A DNA stretch of 64,000 bases from CALCEB01 sp035531475 (GTDB lineage: Bacteria > Acidobacteriota > Terriglobia > UBA7540), in contig DATKST010000177.1 of the NCBI GenBank assembly GCA_035531475.1, positions 18,502 to 82,501 of the forward strand. Reading direction: 5' to 3'. The position numbers and the translations under genes are program-made. This document shows positions 53,289 to 63,798 of the stretch, piece after piece. The number at the start of each line of letters is the position of its first letter. Position 1 is the first letter of the stretch. Under the pieces are notes generated by a model that was not told the DNA's origin, searched no databases, and was given only the letters and a program-made list of their open reading frames with translations.

Positions 53289-53537
53289 TCAGTTCATGCT
53301 GCCTCCGGTGAAGTCTGAGCGGTCCGGGCTGCCGTCGTCCCCTGAAATTGGCTGACGGTGCGCAGAGAGATTTTCCAAATGGAGCTCGATGGCTTCGCGG
53401 GCATTGGCAGCGGCTTCTTCAATGCTCTCGCCGTAGGAAACACAGCCCGGCAGGAGGGGAACCAGAACCGTGTATCCACCTTCCGGCTCAGGAATCAGGT
53501 TGATCTGATAGGAGTAGACCCTCTTGGTTCTTCGCAT
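53289..53537 (-). CDS. HicB-like antitoxin-type protein, no partner seen
   Basis: The 82-residue product has the HicB fold: YSYQINLIPEPEGGYTVLVP, LLPGCVSYGESIEEAAANAR and EAIELHLENL. GGGAGG lies upstream of the ATG. HicB normally pairs with a HicA double-stranded-RNA-binding-domain toxin; no HicA-like frame is found within 250 bp on either side. It lacks an obvious C-terminal DNA-binding domain. Stand-alone HicB-like proteins are common. Confidence 0.75.
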   Translation of the reverse strand: MRRTKRVYSYQINLIPEPEGGYTVLVPLLPGCVSYGESIEEAAANAREAIELHLENLSAHRQPISGDDGSPDRSDFTGGSMN

Positions 53538-53638
53538 GAAATTTTTTCCTCCCGTAAGCAGGTTAACAAGGCGCGAGCCTATGAGCAGCGGCGTAGCTTG
53601 CCGCGCTGCGCTACTTGGTTCGTGAGGGCATCATTATA

Positions 53639-53722
53639 GTGGATTCCCGCCTTCGCGGGAATGACCGTCTCGGCAGCGGGAGTCTGCCCATCCTCGTCAT
53701 TCCCGCGAAGGCGGGAATCCAC
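53639..53722. terminator. Perfect 27-bp inverted repeat, likely bidirectional terminator
   Basis: Arms 53639-53665 and 53696-53722 are exact inverted copies built on GATTCCCGCCTTCGCGGGAAT, itself a smaller hairpin. Loop is 30 bases. This is a dispersed GC-genome intergenic repeat. A degenerate relative is visible near 50465-50515. It sits between the efflux permease stop (53739, minus) and hicB. Confidence 0.6.
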
Positions 53723-53738
53723 ATGCCCGTAACCACAA

Positions 53739-54986
53739 TCATTCATAGCGCAGCGCCACGATGGGATCGAGCTTGGAGGCTTTCATGGCGGGCCAAATAC
53801 CGAAGAACAGACCGACGCCGACGGCGACGATGAAGCCGGTGAACACGGACCAGATGGGAACGCTGGTGGGGAATTGGGGGACGAGCGCCTTCACCAGGAA
53901 GCTGATGGAGCAGCCAAGAAGAATGCCGAGGATTCCTCCGGCGCCGGTCAACGTCATGGCCTCCAGCAGGAATTGCCAGGTGATATCGCTGCGCCGCGCC
54001 CCAATGGCCTTTCTCACTCCAATTTCGCGGGTACGCTCGGTGACGGAGACCAGCATGATGTTCATCACGCCGATGCCGCCCACCAGCAGGCCAATGGAAG
54101 AAAGAACGACCATGGCCAGCGCCGTGGTGGCAATGATCTGACGGAATTGGGTGATGATGGATTCCGCCGTGGCGAGGCCGAAGCTGTCCGCTTGCCAGGG
54201 TTTGACGCTGCGCCGGCGGCGCAACAGGCCGGTGATTTCATCCTCCGCCTGGCTCATGCGGCCGGGATAGGCCATGGCCATGATGAAGTTATCCTTCACG
54301 GCCGGGTAGATCTGCTTGTAAGTGAGATAGGGGATGTAAACCACGCGGTCATTGCCGGTGTCGCCTAAGAACTCCTTGCGCTTACTCAGCGTGCCGATGA
54401 TCTGGAAAGTATTACCGCCCACGACGATGTTCTTGCCGACGGGATCCTCATGGGGGAAAAAGCGCGTCACCACGTCGGCCCCAATCACGGTCACAAAGCG
54501 GCGGTGCTGATTCTCAAACTCGGTGTAAAACCGGCCCTCCGCCAGCGTCGCGTTGCTGATGCGAAAGTCTTCTGCAGTGGCGCCCGTAAAATTACCATTC
54601 AACATGTCCGCGCCCTTATACTTGATGACCGGCGGAGTGGAATTCCAGTTCACCAGTTCCACGGCCACGTCCTCCACGTCCGGACACTGGTCGCGGATGG
54701 CCATGGCGTCATCGAAGGTCAGAGGCTTGCGAAGGCGCTCTTCGCGGGTCAGGCGGAAATGGATGCCGGGCTCAAACTTATAGACGAAGATAGTGCGGGT
54801 GCCAAAGCTCTTGGCGACATCGGCCATTTGGGTGGAGAGGCCGGAGACCAGGGAGGCGACAGCAATCACCGTAGTGGTGCCGATGAGCACGCCGAGGACG
54901 GTGAGGAAGGACCGGACCTTGTGGCTGCGCAGCGTGTCCAGCGCCAGCAGTAGATTCTCTCCGACATTTTGCCGGTATGCTTGCAT
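53739..54986 (-). CDS. MacB-type ABC transporter permease (second copy in operon)
   Basis: The 415-residue product has a MacB/FtsX layout: N-terminal membrane helix (RSHKVRSFLTVLGVLIG), a large periplasmic domain, and three C-terminal helices with RTREIGVRKAIGARRSDI between the first two. It starts two bases after the stop of the sister permease at 54989-56314. The pair probably forms a heterodimer with the ATPase at 56588. Confidence 0.92.
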   Translation of the reverse strand: MQAYRQNVGENLLLALDTLRSHKVRSFLTVLGVLIGTTTVIAVASLVSGLSTQMADVAKSFGTRTIFVYKFEPGIHFRLTREERLRKPLTFDDAMAIRDQCPDVEDVAVELVNWNSTPPVIKYKGADMLNGNFTGATAEDFRISNATLAEGRFYTEFENQHRRFVTVIGADVVTRFFPHEDPVGKNIVVGGNTFQIIGTLSKRKEFLGDTGNDRVVYIPYLTYKQIYPAVKDNFIMAMAYPGRMSQAEDEITGLLRRRRSVKPWQADSFGLATAESIITQFRQIIATTALAMVVLSSIGLLVGGIGVMNIMLVSVTERTREIGVRKAIGARRSDITWQFLLEAMTLTGAGGILGILLGCSISFLVKALVPQFPTSVPIWSVFTGFIVAVGVGLFFGIWPAMKASKLDPIVALRYE

Positions 54987-54988
54987 TT

Positions 54989-56314
<1,326 letters not shown>

Positions 56315-56378
56315 AATATAAAACTTATATTTTTACCTGAAAAATTATTGGTTCCTTTAACCCCCATGTAAATCTCCG

Positions 56379-56487
56379 GCAGTGGTACATTTTCGCTGCT
56401 GTAACGGCAGTCTCTGACCGCCGAGCTATATTTTTCAATAGTTTCCGGCGGTCAGAGACCGCCGCTACAGCAAACTGACCCACTACC
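56379..56487. mobile_element. MITE-like hairpin element (copy C) with 9-bp target duplication
   Basis: Begins GCAGTGGTAC and ends CCACTACC. Inner arms GGCAGTCTCTGACCGCCG and CGGCGGTCAGAGACCGCC pair. It is flanked by a perfect AAATCTCCG duplication at 56370-56378 and 56488-56496. It separates the ATPase gene from the first permease gene. Confidence 0.75.
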
Positions 56488-56587
56488 AAATCTCCGTTTC
56501 GCTTGCGTGTTTCAAAATCTCCGATTGCTTGTTTTCAACCACATGCCCGGTTCAATCTGAATAAAACATCTTTTTATTCTTGCATTG

Positions 56588-57325
56588 CTACCGGGTACGC
56601 TCATCGCGAGCAATTTTACCATCCCGAATGTGGATCACCCGATGGGCACGGGCGGCAATGTCATGCTCGTGGGTGACCAGGACCATGGTATTGCCCGCCT
56701 GATGCAACTGGTCAAAAAGCGCCATAATCTCCAGGCCAGTTTGGGAGTCCAGGTTGCCGGTCGGCTCATCTGCAAGGATCAGGGATGGATTGTTAACCAG
56801 CGCCCGGGCGATGGCCACGCGCTGGCGTTGTCCGCCCGAAAGTTCACTGGGCTTATGGCCCATTCTGTCCTCGAGCTCCACGTGGCGTAACGCCTCCCTG
56901 GCGCGCAGCAGTCGTTCCTCGGCCGGCGTACCGTTGTAAATCAGCGGCAGCTCCACATTGTGCAGGGCGCTGGCGCGGGCCAGCAGGTTGAACGTCTGGA
57001 AGACAAACCCTACTTCTTTGTTGCGGATATAAGCCAACTCGTCGTCCGTCAGCTCGCTCACCAGTCGCCCATTCAGCCAATACCGGCCCTTGGTGGGTGT
57101 ATCCAGGCAACCAATGAGGTTCATCAAAGTCGATTTGCCGGACCCGGAGGGTCCCATGATGGCGATATATTCGCCACGCGGTACGTCGAAAGATATCCCG
57201 CTCAGGGCGTGAACCTGGTTTTCACCCATTTCATAGGTTTTCCACAGGTCTTCGGTCCGGATCAGGATTCCATCCGGCGGCGCGCCGTCCTTCTGTACCG
57301 TCGAAGCCATTACCTCAGTCTGCAT
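56588..57325 (-). CDS. MacB/LolD-type ABC transporter ATP-binding protein
   Basis: The 245-residue product has Walker A GPSGSGKST, Q-loop VFQTFNLL, signature LSGGQRQRVAIARAL, Walker B LILADEPTGNLDS and H-loop VTHEHDIAA. It energises the two permeases. A second in-frame Met lies at residue 6. Elements C and D sit on its two sides. Confidence 0.96.
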   Translation of the reverse strand: MQTEVMASTVQKDGAPPDGILIRTEDLWKTYEMGENQVHALSGISFDVPRGEYIAIMGPSGSGKSTLMNLIGCLDTPTKGRYWLNGRLVSELTDDELAYIRNKEVGFVFQTFNLLARASALHNVELPLIYNGTPAEERLLRAREALRHVELEDRMGHKPSELSGGQRQRVAIARALVNNPSLILADEPTGNLDSQTGLEIMALFDQLHQAGNTMVLVTHEHDIAARAHRVIHIRDGKIARDERTR

Positions 57326-57362
57326 GGTCGGGTCGATCCTCTGAATTTTGTCCTCTATCTGG

Positions 57363-57468
57363 GGTAGTGGCTCAGTTTGCTGTAGCGTCTCTGACCGCCG
57401 GAAACCGTTGAAGAATAAAGCTCGGCAGTCAGAGACCGCCGCACCAGCAGCGAAAATGAAAATCTACC
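57363..57468. mobile_element. MITE-like hairpin element (copy D)
   Basis: Starts GGTAGTGGCTCAGTTTGCTG and ends AATCTACC. Arms GTCTCTGACCGCCGG and GGCAGTCAGAGACCGCC pair. The right terminus is degenerate. Near-identical flanks TCTATCTGG and CTAATCTGG may be a decayed 9 bp target duplication. It lies between the adaptor and ATPase genes. Confidence 0.65.
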
Positions 57469-57580
57469 TAATCTGGAATTCAAGCTGTGATGAATTCGCC
57501 TGCTGTCTCGCCAGCCGGAATCTGCGTTCGGGCATTGTAGTGCCGCCGTCCGGGCGGCATGGGCCGGCAGGATGCCGGCG

Positions 57581-59062
57581 CTACCCACCCGATCCGGAAT
57601 CGACGTTCGGGTTCGGCAGTTTGATCGTATTATCAACCTTCACCTTGGTGTTATTCTTCAAAGTACGAAGGGCCGAATAGCTACCCGTGACAATGGTGTC
57701 TCCAGACTTGATCCCGCTCAGGACTTCAACATCCGTCGTTCCCATGATGCCGGTCTTTACCGGAATAAAGATGGCGCGGCCATTGCGCACCGCAAACACC
57801 CCCTGGACTTCGTCCTTATCGTCTCCGAAGCTGATTCCCATGCCGTCGGTAGGCTGCTGTTCGGCGGCCAAGGCATCGCCACTCCCTCCCTTTTTCTTCT
57901 TATTGCCCTGCTCAAGTTCTTTTTTGGTTCGGACGGTGAGCGCCTGAATGGGAATAGTGACGGCATCTTTGGCGGTGGCCGTCACGATCTTAGCGGTTGC
58001 GGAGAGCCCGGGCCGGAGTGAGGGCGGCGGATTGTCAAGCCGCACAACCACCTTAAATTGTTTGGCTTCCTGATCGGACGTAGAAGTTGAGGTGGTGCTG
58101 CCCGTGGTGGTTTCGCCCGTGGTGCTGCTCAGGGCGCTTTGTCCAATTTCGGTGACACGCCCCTTGAAGATTTGGTTAGGAATGGCGTCGACGCTTACTA
58201 CCGCCGGTTGGTCAAGTTTTACATTAACGATATCCGTCTCATCCACCATCACTTCGGCGTCAATAATGGAAAGATCCGAGACTTGGAAAAGCAGGCTGCC
58301 GCTTGTGTTTTGGACTCCCGGCACCACGATTTCACCTACGTGTACGGGGAGGTCGGTTACGAACCCTTCGTACGGAGAAGTGTAAATGGTCTTGTCGACC
58401 ACGTCCTTGGCGCTCACCAGGTTGGCCTGATTCTGGGCCACGGCGGCCTGGGACTTGTCGTAAGTGTATTTGGCTTGTTGGTATTGGGCTTTGGCTTGAG
58501 CCACGGCGGCCGCAGAGGATTGGACGGTGGCTTGAGCCACTTGGTAATCGCTCACCCGGGTGTCAAAGTCCTGCTTGGCGAGCAAATCGAGCTTTAAGAG
58601 TTGCAGTCCCCGGCCGTAGTTGAGCTTGGCTTGATCGAGCTTGGCCTTGGATTGGTCCAGATTGGCCTGTGCGGTCCTCAGAGCCGCAGCCGAGGCATGG
58701 ACGGCGGAAAGCTGCGCAGAGGAATCCGCCGTGCTGGTGTTCAACGCCGCGGCTGAGGCATCCATCTCCGCCACCTGTTGGGTGTCCTCCGTCCGCAAGA
58801 GCAACTGCCCCTTTTTGACGGGCTCGCCTTCCTTGACGTAGATATCCGTGATCCTTCCAATCGAATTGGCATTCACGTTGGCGTAGTTCTTGGGTTCGAT
58901 CTGGCCGGATGCCGTGACCACCGCCGCAAGGTTCTGGCGGTTCACCTTGCCGGTCTGCACTGTGACCTGGCCGCGTTTGCTCCATACCACCCCAAAAATC
59001 GTCAAACCGACGAGCACGACAACGGCAACTCCAATGAGCAACTTCTTTTTCCAGGGTTTCAT
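57581..59062 (-). CDS. MacA/HlyD-type efflux periplasmic adaptor
   Basis: The 493-residue product has an N-terminal anchor (LLIGVAVVVLVGLTIFGVV), a lipoyl half-motif (GRITDIYVKEGEPVKKGQLL), an Ala/Gln-rich coiled coil (about residues 95-210), the second lipoyl half and a beta-barrel domain. First gene of the efflux operon in reading order; the ATPase and permeases follow. An outer-membrane TolC-type partner is not in the window. Confidence 0.94.
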   Translation of the reverse strand: MKPWKKKLLIGVAVVVLVGLTIFGVVWSKRGQVTVQTGKVNRQNLAAVVTASGQIEPKNYANVNANSIGRITDIYVKEGEPVKKGQLLLRTEDTQQVAEMDASAAALNTSTADSSAQLSAVHASAAALRTAQANLDQSKAKLDQAKLNYGRGLQLLKLDLLAKQDFDTRVSDYQVAQATVQSSAAAVAQAKAQYQQAKYTYDKSQAAVAQNQANLVSAKDVVDKTIYTSPYEGFVTDLPVHVGEIVVPGVQNTSGSLLFQVSDLSIIDAEVMVDETDIVNVKLDQPAVVSVDAIPNQIFKGRVTEIGQSALSSTTGETTTGSTTSTSTSDQEAKQFKVVVRLDNPPPSLRPGLSATAKIVTATAKDAVTIPIQALTVRTKKELEQGNKKKKGGSGDALAAEQQPTDGMGISFGDDKDEVQGVFAVRNGRAIFIPVKTGIMGTTDVEVLSGIKSGDTIVTGSYSALRTLKNNTKVKVDNTIKLPNPNVDSGSGG

Positions 59063-59234
59063 TGCTTATCCTCTTCGCACCTTTTCGCCACCCGGCCAAG
59101 CGCCCATCAACCCCTTTCGGCTTAGCAGAGTGGCTTCGGTCAGGGTGGAGCGGCCCCAAAGCCACTTCCAGGCTCGACGCATCGGCTTTATCAGGATTTC
59201 ACTCCGCTTTCCAAGATTCCGTCAAGTGATTGAA

Positions 59235-59248
59235 AAGACAGTTGTCTT
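59235..59248. promoter_or_regulatory. Short palindrome upstream of the efflux operon
   Basis: AAGACA, two bases, TGTCTT form a perfect 6+2+6 dyad about 170 bp upstream of the adaptor start. It is an operator candidate. No regulator gene adjoins it. Confidence 0.3.
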
Positions 59249-59283
59249 AGTACATCGTTTCGCAAGTGCGCTTACGTATTTTG

Positions 59284-59354
59284 AACCCCTCACCCACCGC
59301 TGCGCGGTTCCCCCTCTCCCCGCTTGCGGGGAGAGGGGCCGGGAGTGAGGGGTT
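59284..59354. repeat. Long intergenic hairpin
   Basis: Outer arms AACCCCTCAC and GTGAGGGGTT enclose an inner perfect 13-bp stem CCCCTCTCCCCGC (59311-59323) and its complement (59326-59338) with a two-base loop. This is a type of dispersed intergenic repeat. It lies in the 700 bp gap 59063-59773, which has no gene. Confidence 0.6.
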
Positions 59355-59773
59355 GTTGAGGCCATTTGTGCGAATACGTCACCGTAAATATGAATAGCAG
59401 TGTTTCTAGGGGTGAAAGGCTGTGACCTCTCCGGGCACGGGTCCTCTGATTTAGGGGTGAGAACACCATCAATTGACTCCAAGATTGCCTCCCACCTTGT
59501 TCATACGACAGCGGTATGCCAAAAGTTTCAAAATGCGACAGGTTTTGCCGCGAATAGGCTTATTACAGAGTTTTCTCCCAGGAACTAAGGAACCTCATTT
59601 GCGGCCAGGGGCGAGGGGTTCGGGCCAGCCATCATACATGACAATTTCAACGTGCTCGGCTCCATTTTACATCTATTTCTGGAGGAGGGCCGCATAAAAG
59701 GTGATTGGCTGGAAATTCACCCGGATGTATGATGCAGGCTTCCGGCGAGGTGTTTTTCTTTCTTATTGGAGTC

Positions 59774-59830
59774 GCGCCGCCCTTCAGTGCGGCATTGCCG
59801 GGCTAAAGCCCGGCTCTACAACAGAACGAC
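59774..59830. repeat. 57-bp direct repeat, copy 1
   Basis: Contains the hairpin GCCGGGCTAAAGCCCGGC (perfect 8-bp arms). Nearly identical to the copy at 59848-59904. Confidence 0.75.
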
Positions 59831-59847
59831 CGGATCAATTAAGAGTA

Positions 59848-59904
59848 GCACCGTCCTTCAGGGCGGCATTGCCGGGCTAAAGCCCGGCTCTACAACAGAA
59901 CGAC
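59848..59904. repeat. 57-bp direct repeat, copy 2
   Basis: Three differences from copy 1 in 57 bp. It ends 20 bp before the MFS transporter start, so the second hairpin falls in the leader of that gene. Confidence 0.75.
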
Positions 59905-59924
59905 TTGGCTCTGAGTGGCTGACC

Positions 59925-61211
59925 ATGACCCATCGCAGATGGCTGCGGATTATACCTGTCGCCTTCCTGATGTACACCATCGCCTTCATCGATCGAACCA
60001 ACGTCTCCCTGGCGCTACCTTCCATGACCCGGGATTTGCACATGAGTCCCACGCAGGGGGGACTGGCTGCCGGCATCTTCTTCTGGGGTTATTTGGTGCT
60101 GCAGGTGCCCGGCGGATATCTGGCGCAACGGTGGAGCGCCAAGAAATTCATCAGCATTTTGCTGGTGGTTTGGGGACTCTGTTCCGCCGCCACCGGGTTT
60201 GTCCATTCGGGCAACCAGTTGCTGGCCATGCGTTTGCTGCTGGGCGTGGCGGAAGGGGGCGTTTGGCCGGCCACCCTGGTACTGCTTGCCAACTGGTTCC
60301 CGCGCGGTGAACGCGCCCGCGCCAATGCCTATTGGATGCTCTGCCTTCCCGTCGCCGTGGTGCTTTCCTCTCCTCTTTCCGGCTGGATCCTGGCGCGCTG
60401 GGATTGGCGCGTGCTCCTGGTGAGCGAAGGATTGTTCCCCATCCTATGGCTGGCCATCTGGCTGTGGCAAGTGAGTGATTATCCACACCAGGCGCCCTGG
60501 ATTTCCGGCGAAGAGCGCGGCTACCTTGAGACCACTCTGAATGCCGAAGCCGCGGCCCTTGAAGCCTCAGAGCCTTCCGTTCAACGAGCCGGGAGCGGCA
60601 CCCTTCGAGCCCTGGTCCATCCCCAGGTGCTGGTCCTGGTCCTGGTCTATTTTCTGGATACCACGGGAAATTACGGGCTCCTCTTCTGGCTGCCCACGGC
60701 GATTGAGAAGGCCGGGCGCGTCACGAGCTTTCATGCCGGGCTGTTGTTTGCCATCCCCTATCTCATCGCCATTGTGGGCATGGTGTTGCTGTCGAACCAT
60801 TCGGATGCCCGCCTGGAACGTCGCGGCCACGTGGCGGTGGCGCTTGCCTGGGCTGGGATTTTTATGATGGCGGGGGTATTGGCCAGTTCCAAACCCGGCG
60901 TCCTTTCTTATTGTCTGGTGGCGCTGGTGGGCGCTGGTTCTTACAGTTTCCTCGGACCGTTCTGGACGATTCCCTCGGAAACGCTTCCCAAAAATGTGGC
61001 GGGCGCCGCCATGGGATTGATCAACTCGGTGGGCAACCTCGGAGGATTCTTCGGTCCGTTGCTGGTGGGTTACCTTAACGAACGGACCGGCAGCTTCAAG
61101 CTGGCTTTCGGGCTATTGGCAGCGGGCTGGCTGATTGACGCTTTCCTTTCCTTGAAATTCATATCTGTCCGCAAGCCCGTGCCAAATGCCGCCAAAGTAG
61201 CAGACGGGTAG
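59925..61211 (+). CDS. MFS transporter, anion:cation symporter type
   Basis: The product from ATG 59925 has 428 residues and twelve predicted helices. FIDRTNVSLALPSM in helix 1, GGYLAQRWSAKKFIS between helices 2 and 3, and GVAEGGVWPATLVLLANWFP are hallmarks of the ACS (phthalate/tartrate/glucarate) subfamily. Substrate unknown, probably an organic acid. Upstream in-frame sequence to 59766 lies in the repeats and is rejected. Confidence 0.88.
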   Translation: MTHRRWLRIIPVAFLMYTIAFIDRTNVSLALPSMTRDLHMSPTQGGLAAGIFFWGYLVLQVPGGYLAQRWSAKKFISILLVVWGLCSAATGFVHSGNQLLAMRLLLGVAEGGVWPATLVLLANWFPRGERARANAYWMLCLPVAVVLSSPLSGWILARWDWRVLLVSEGLFPILWLAIWLWQVSDYPHQAPWISGEERGYLETTLNAEAAALEASEPSVQRAGSGTLRALVHPQVLVLVLVYFLDTTGNYGLLFWLPTAIEKAGRVTSFHAGLLFAIPYLIAIVGMVLLSNHSDARLERRGHVAVALAWAGIFMMAGVLASSKPGVLSYCLVALVGAGSYSFLGPFWTIPSETLPKNVAGAAMGLINSVGNLGGFFGPLLVGYLNERTGSFKLAFGLLAAGWLIDAFLSLKFISVRKPVPNAAKVADG

Positions 61212-61463
61212 CTGCGGCCTCCAATTTCTTGCCGCAGCCACCTTGGGAGTCCGTTTTGATTCCAGGACCGCGGTGCGTGGGCGCTTGTCGCGGGTCCCAA
61301 ACTGCGCGTTGCTTTCTAATCTTTCGGCAATCCCCCCGTTTCAACCGTTATCCTCATGCCAGCCACGAGGAAGCGGCCCCCGGCGGGCTGCTTGGTTTGG
61401 TAAGATTTGGGGGCCGCTTGCAATTTTTTTGAAGTTGGCTCGTAAACCTGTCAGAGGAAAATC

Positions 61464-61868
61464 ATGGAATTTATTCGGCTGATCTTCAAGAACACCCTGC
61501 GCAACCCGCGGCGCACGGTGCTTACCATTCTCAGTATCGGAGTGTCATTGTTCCTGGTCAGCACCCTGCAAGCCGTGCTCAACAGCTTGTATCGGGCGGG
61601 TCACAGTTCCAGTAACCCTCACTTGCGAGTGGTGGTGCATCGGGCGACCTCCATCACGCAATCACTGCCGGAAGCGGACCGCGCGCGGATCGCGGAAGTT
61701 CCGGGAGTGAAATACGTGATTGGAGTCACCTGGTTTGGCGGCCAGCAGGCAGCGCAGGGTTTGCGCATCTCAAAGTCTGCGGGTTTTGTTTGGAAACCGC
61801 GGGAAAAGCCGCAGACTTCCTGGAAAACGGAAGTCTGCGCTACCTGCTCGACGCCGGACAGGACGTGA
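61464..61868 (+). pseudogene. Truncated MacB/FtsX-type permease
   Basis: Residues 1-93 match the start of a MacB-type permease: MEFIRLIFKNTLRNPRRTVL, one membrane helix and the beginning of the periplasmic domain (EVPGVKYVIGVTWFGG). From about 61744 the sequence becomes unrelated and the frame ends at 61868. The periplasmic domain and three C-terminal helices are missing. A hairpin-forming repeat lies at the break. Confidence 0.75.
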
Positions 61869-62401
61869 AGGCGGAAGGCTTCTTTCGCCGAGCTATTCGC
61901 ATATATCCCTTTCACGCCGATGCATGGGGCCACCTCGGAATAGTGCACGAGAGGCGTGGAGACTGGCTCCAAGCCGGTCATTGCTACTGGCGGGGTACAC
62001 AGCTTGGGCGTATTTGCTGCCACGAGATCGAATTGAACAATCGGCGGATAGCCAAATTATGGCGGTCACCCGGAGAAGCAAAGACGCATTATTGGGGGGA
62101 GTATGACACTCGAGCCTATCTACGGGCTCTTTACAACTGGGCACAGTTGTTGTATCAGAGAAAAGAGTTCAAGTCTGCCCTGGCTTACGCGGAAGAATCG
62201 CTGCTTGTAAATCCAAACGACAACACAGGAGCCAGAGACCTCGCTTATTCTATTCTAAGACTGCTTGGGAATAAATCTGAGATGAGAAAGTTGGCACGGC
62301 AATACACAGGTGAATCACTACCTCACGGAGCTGATGAATTAGAGGTCATATGCTTCGGAAGTCGTATTGGCCACCCCCGCCAAAAGGGGAAACCGAATTG
62401 A
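61865..62401 (+). CDS. TPR-repeat protein
   Basis: From GTG 61865 the product has 178 residues. EGFFRRAIRIYPFHADAWGH, LGIVHERRGDWLQAGHCYWRG and ALYNWAQLLYQRKEFKSALAY, AEESLLVNPNDN are tetratricopeptide units. No signal peptide. The open frame extends to TTG 61790 through the hairpin repeat, so the true start is uncertain and the gene may be a 5' truncated remnant of a larger one. Confidence 0.55.
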   Translation: MKAEGFFRRAIRIYPFHADAWGHLGIVHERRGDWLQAGHCYWRGTQLGRICCHEIELNNRRIAKLWRSPGEAKTHYWGEYDTRAYLRALYNWAQLLYQRKEFKSALAYAEESLLVNPNDNTGARDLAYSILRLLGNKSEMRKLARQYTGESLPHGADELEVICFGSRIGHPRQKGKPN

Positions 62402-62515
62402 GCTTGTTCTCCGAAGAGGACTCACCCTTTGAACCAACTGCGGACTCGTATGCGTGCGAAATCGCGCTACGCTTGCTCATCGTGATTGCACGTTGTCTGT
62501 GCCACTAGCCAGCAC

Positions 62516-63685
62516 CTACCCGCTGACATCGTACTTGTGACCGGGAATGCCTTCAGGCGCTTTATCTTTTCTTACCAGCGTAGGCCGTATCCAGATCAGC
62601 TTATGCTCCGAGCGGCCTTGACCAATAGCCTGATTCCTCCAGTGCCCCCTCCTCCAATGGGCTGACAACTCACGGCCGCTCGGCATACTGGGTGTTTCGT
62701 GTTCCAACGAGTCTCCGCAAAAATGAATCAGCGTGTAGCCTTCGCGAATCGCCCGAATCCGGGCGCGTGCACGTTCCAAAGGTGTTGGGGCTTCCGTAAC
62801 GCGGCGAGTCAACTCCGATCGAGGGTACCGGTCAGCTACTTCCCGGCTCGGTGACGAAAGGTAGCACAGACAATTGACCACCAGCTTTAGAGCTTGGCGA
62901 AAGACAGGGAGCCATTCTAGTCTCTCCCGAATCTTTTGCCCTTGCGCAGTCTCTCCAGCCGGGCGGCTTCGCAGGTCCACGCCAGCCTGGCGAGCCATTC
63001 GCTGAGCTTCGAGCGAAACTTGATGGGGAACCCAGTCCTCATTGAAGTCATCATCGGTTCCAACGGTATGTCTGAAAGTGGCGCCGACGGTCACATCGGG
63101 TGATGCGACCTCAAATGGGAAGTAGTAGTACCGGTCCTCCTTCAAGATGTAGTTCGACGAAGTCGCGTCCACTTCCCCGTGAGGCCGCGTTGTAAGGAGC
63201 ACGTCCAGCTTCCTTACTTCAGAAAATGGAACTTCACCCAAATACGCTCCGTCCACCACGTGGTCAGGGTCTCCGAGTCCCCACTCGCTTTGGGGACCGA
63301 AGTAGAGATAGAAGCAGGGATACGGGAATTTTATCGAACCCCATTGGACATCCTCCACATCCGTCAGTTGAAGCAGCTCAACGAGGCTACCTGAAAAGTG
63401 AAAGATGTTCCTACCTAGGTTGGTGAACCTTGCGACGTGACAGAAAAGGGCAAACTCCTCGTCCATCCGCTTGGTGTTACTTGGTCGTTCACTGAGTGGT
63501 GTTTCCAATAGGTGGGGATTCCAAAAAGCCTCGACATACTTGGTGAAAAGCTGCCCCAAATCATCGATCGACAAAATCCCATCGCGGAGCTTCATATTTC
63601 GGTAACGATTGTAGAGAGTCTGAAAAAAGTCTCGTGAGGTAGCGAAGCGATTTGGGTGGTATCTGAGAAGCTCGATGGCTTGCAT
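62516..63685 (-). CDS. 389-residue accessory protein of unknown function
   Basis: GGAGG lies 7 bp before the ATG. The bulk is alpha/beta without recognised motifs. The C-terminus reads SAHWRRGHWRNQAIGQG, then HKLIWIRPTLV; a 'HW.RGHWR.Q..G......IWI.P' ending is found in proteins encoded by plasmids, phages and integrative elements, and is reported in relatives of the anti-CRISPR AcrVA2, but this link is from memory and only a suggestion. A partial gene upstream on the same strand may be co-transcribed. Confidence 0.55.
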   Translation of the reverse strand: MQAIELLRYHPNRFATSRDFFQTLYNRYRNMKLRDGILSIDDLGQLFTKYVEAFWNPHLLETPLSERPSNTKRMDEEFALFCHVARFTNLGRNIFHFSGSLVELLQLTDVEDVQWGSIKFPYPCFYLYFGPQSEWGLGDPDHVVDGAYLGEVPFSEVRKLDVLLTTRPHGEVDATSSNYILKEDRYYYFPFEVASPDVTVGATFRHTVGTDDDFNEDWVPHQVSLEAQRMARQAGVDLRSRPAGETAQGQKIRERLEWLPVFRQALKLVVNCLCYLSSPSREVADRYPRSELTRRVTEAPTPLERARARIRAIREGYTLIHFCGDSLEHETPSMPSGRELSAHWRRGHWRNQAIGQGRSEHKLIWIRPTLVRKDKAPEGIPGHKYDVSG

Positions 63686-63798
63686 CTGGCGCCTCCGGCG
63701 GTGGCTGGCATGGGGTTCCTCGTCAATGCTGACGAGGCTTTGGCACTTCAGAGACGGCTACCCAATTCGGCAATACTCGCTCAATACGTGCGCGTTCC

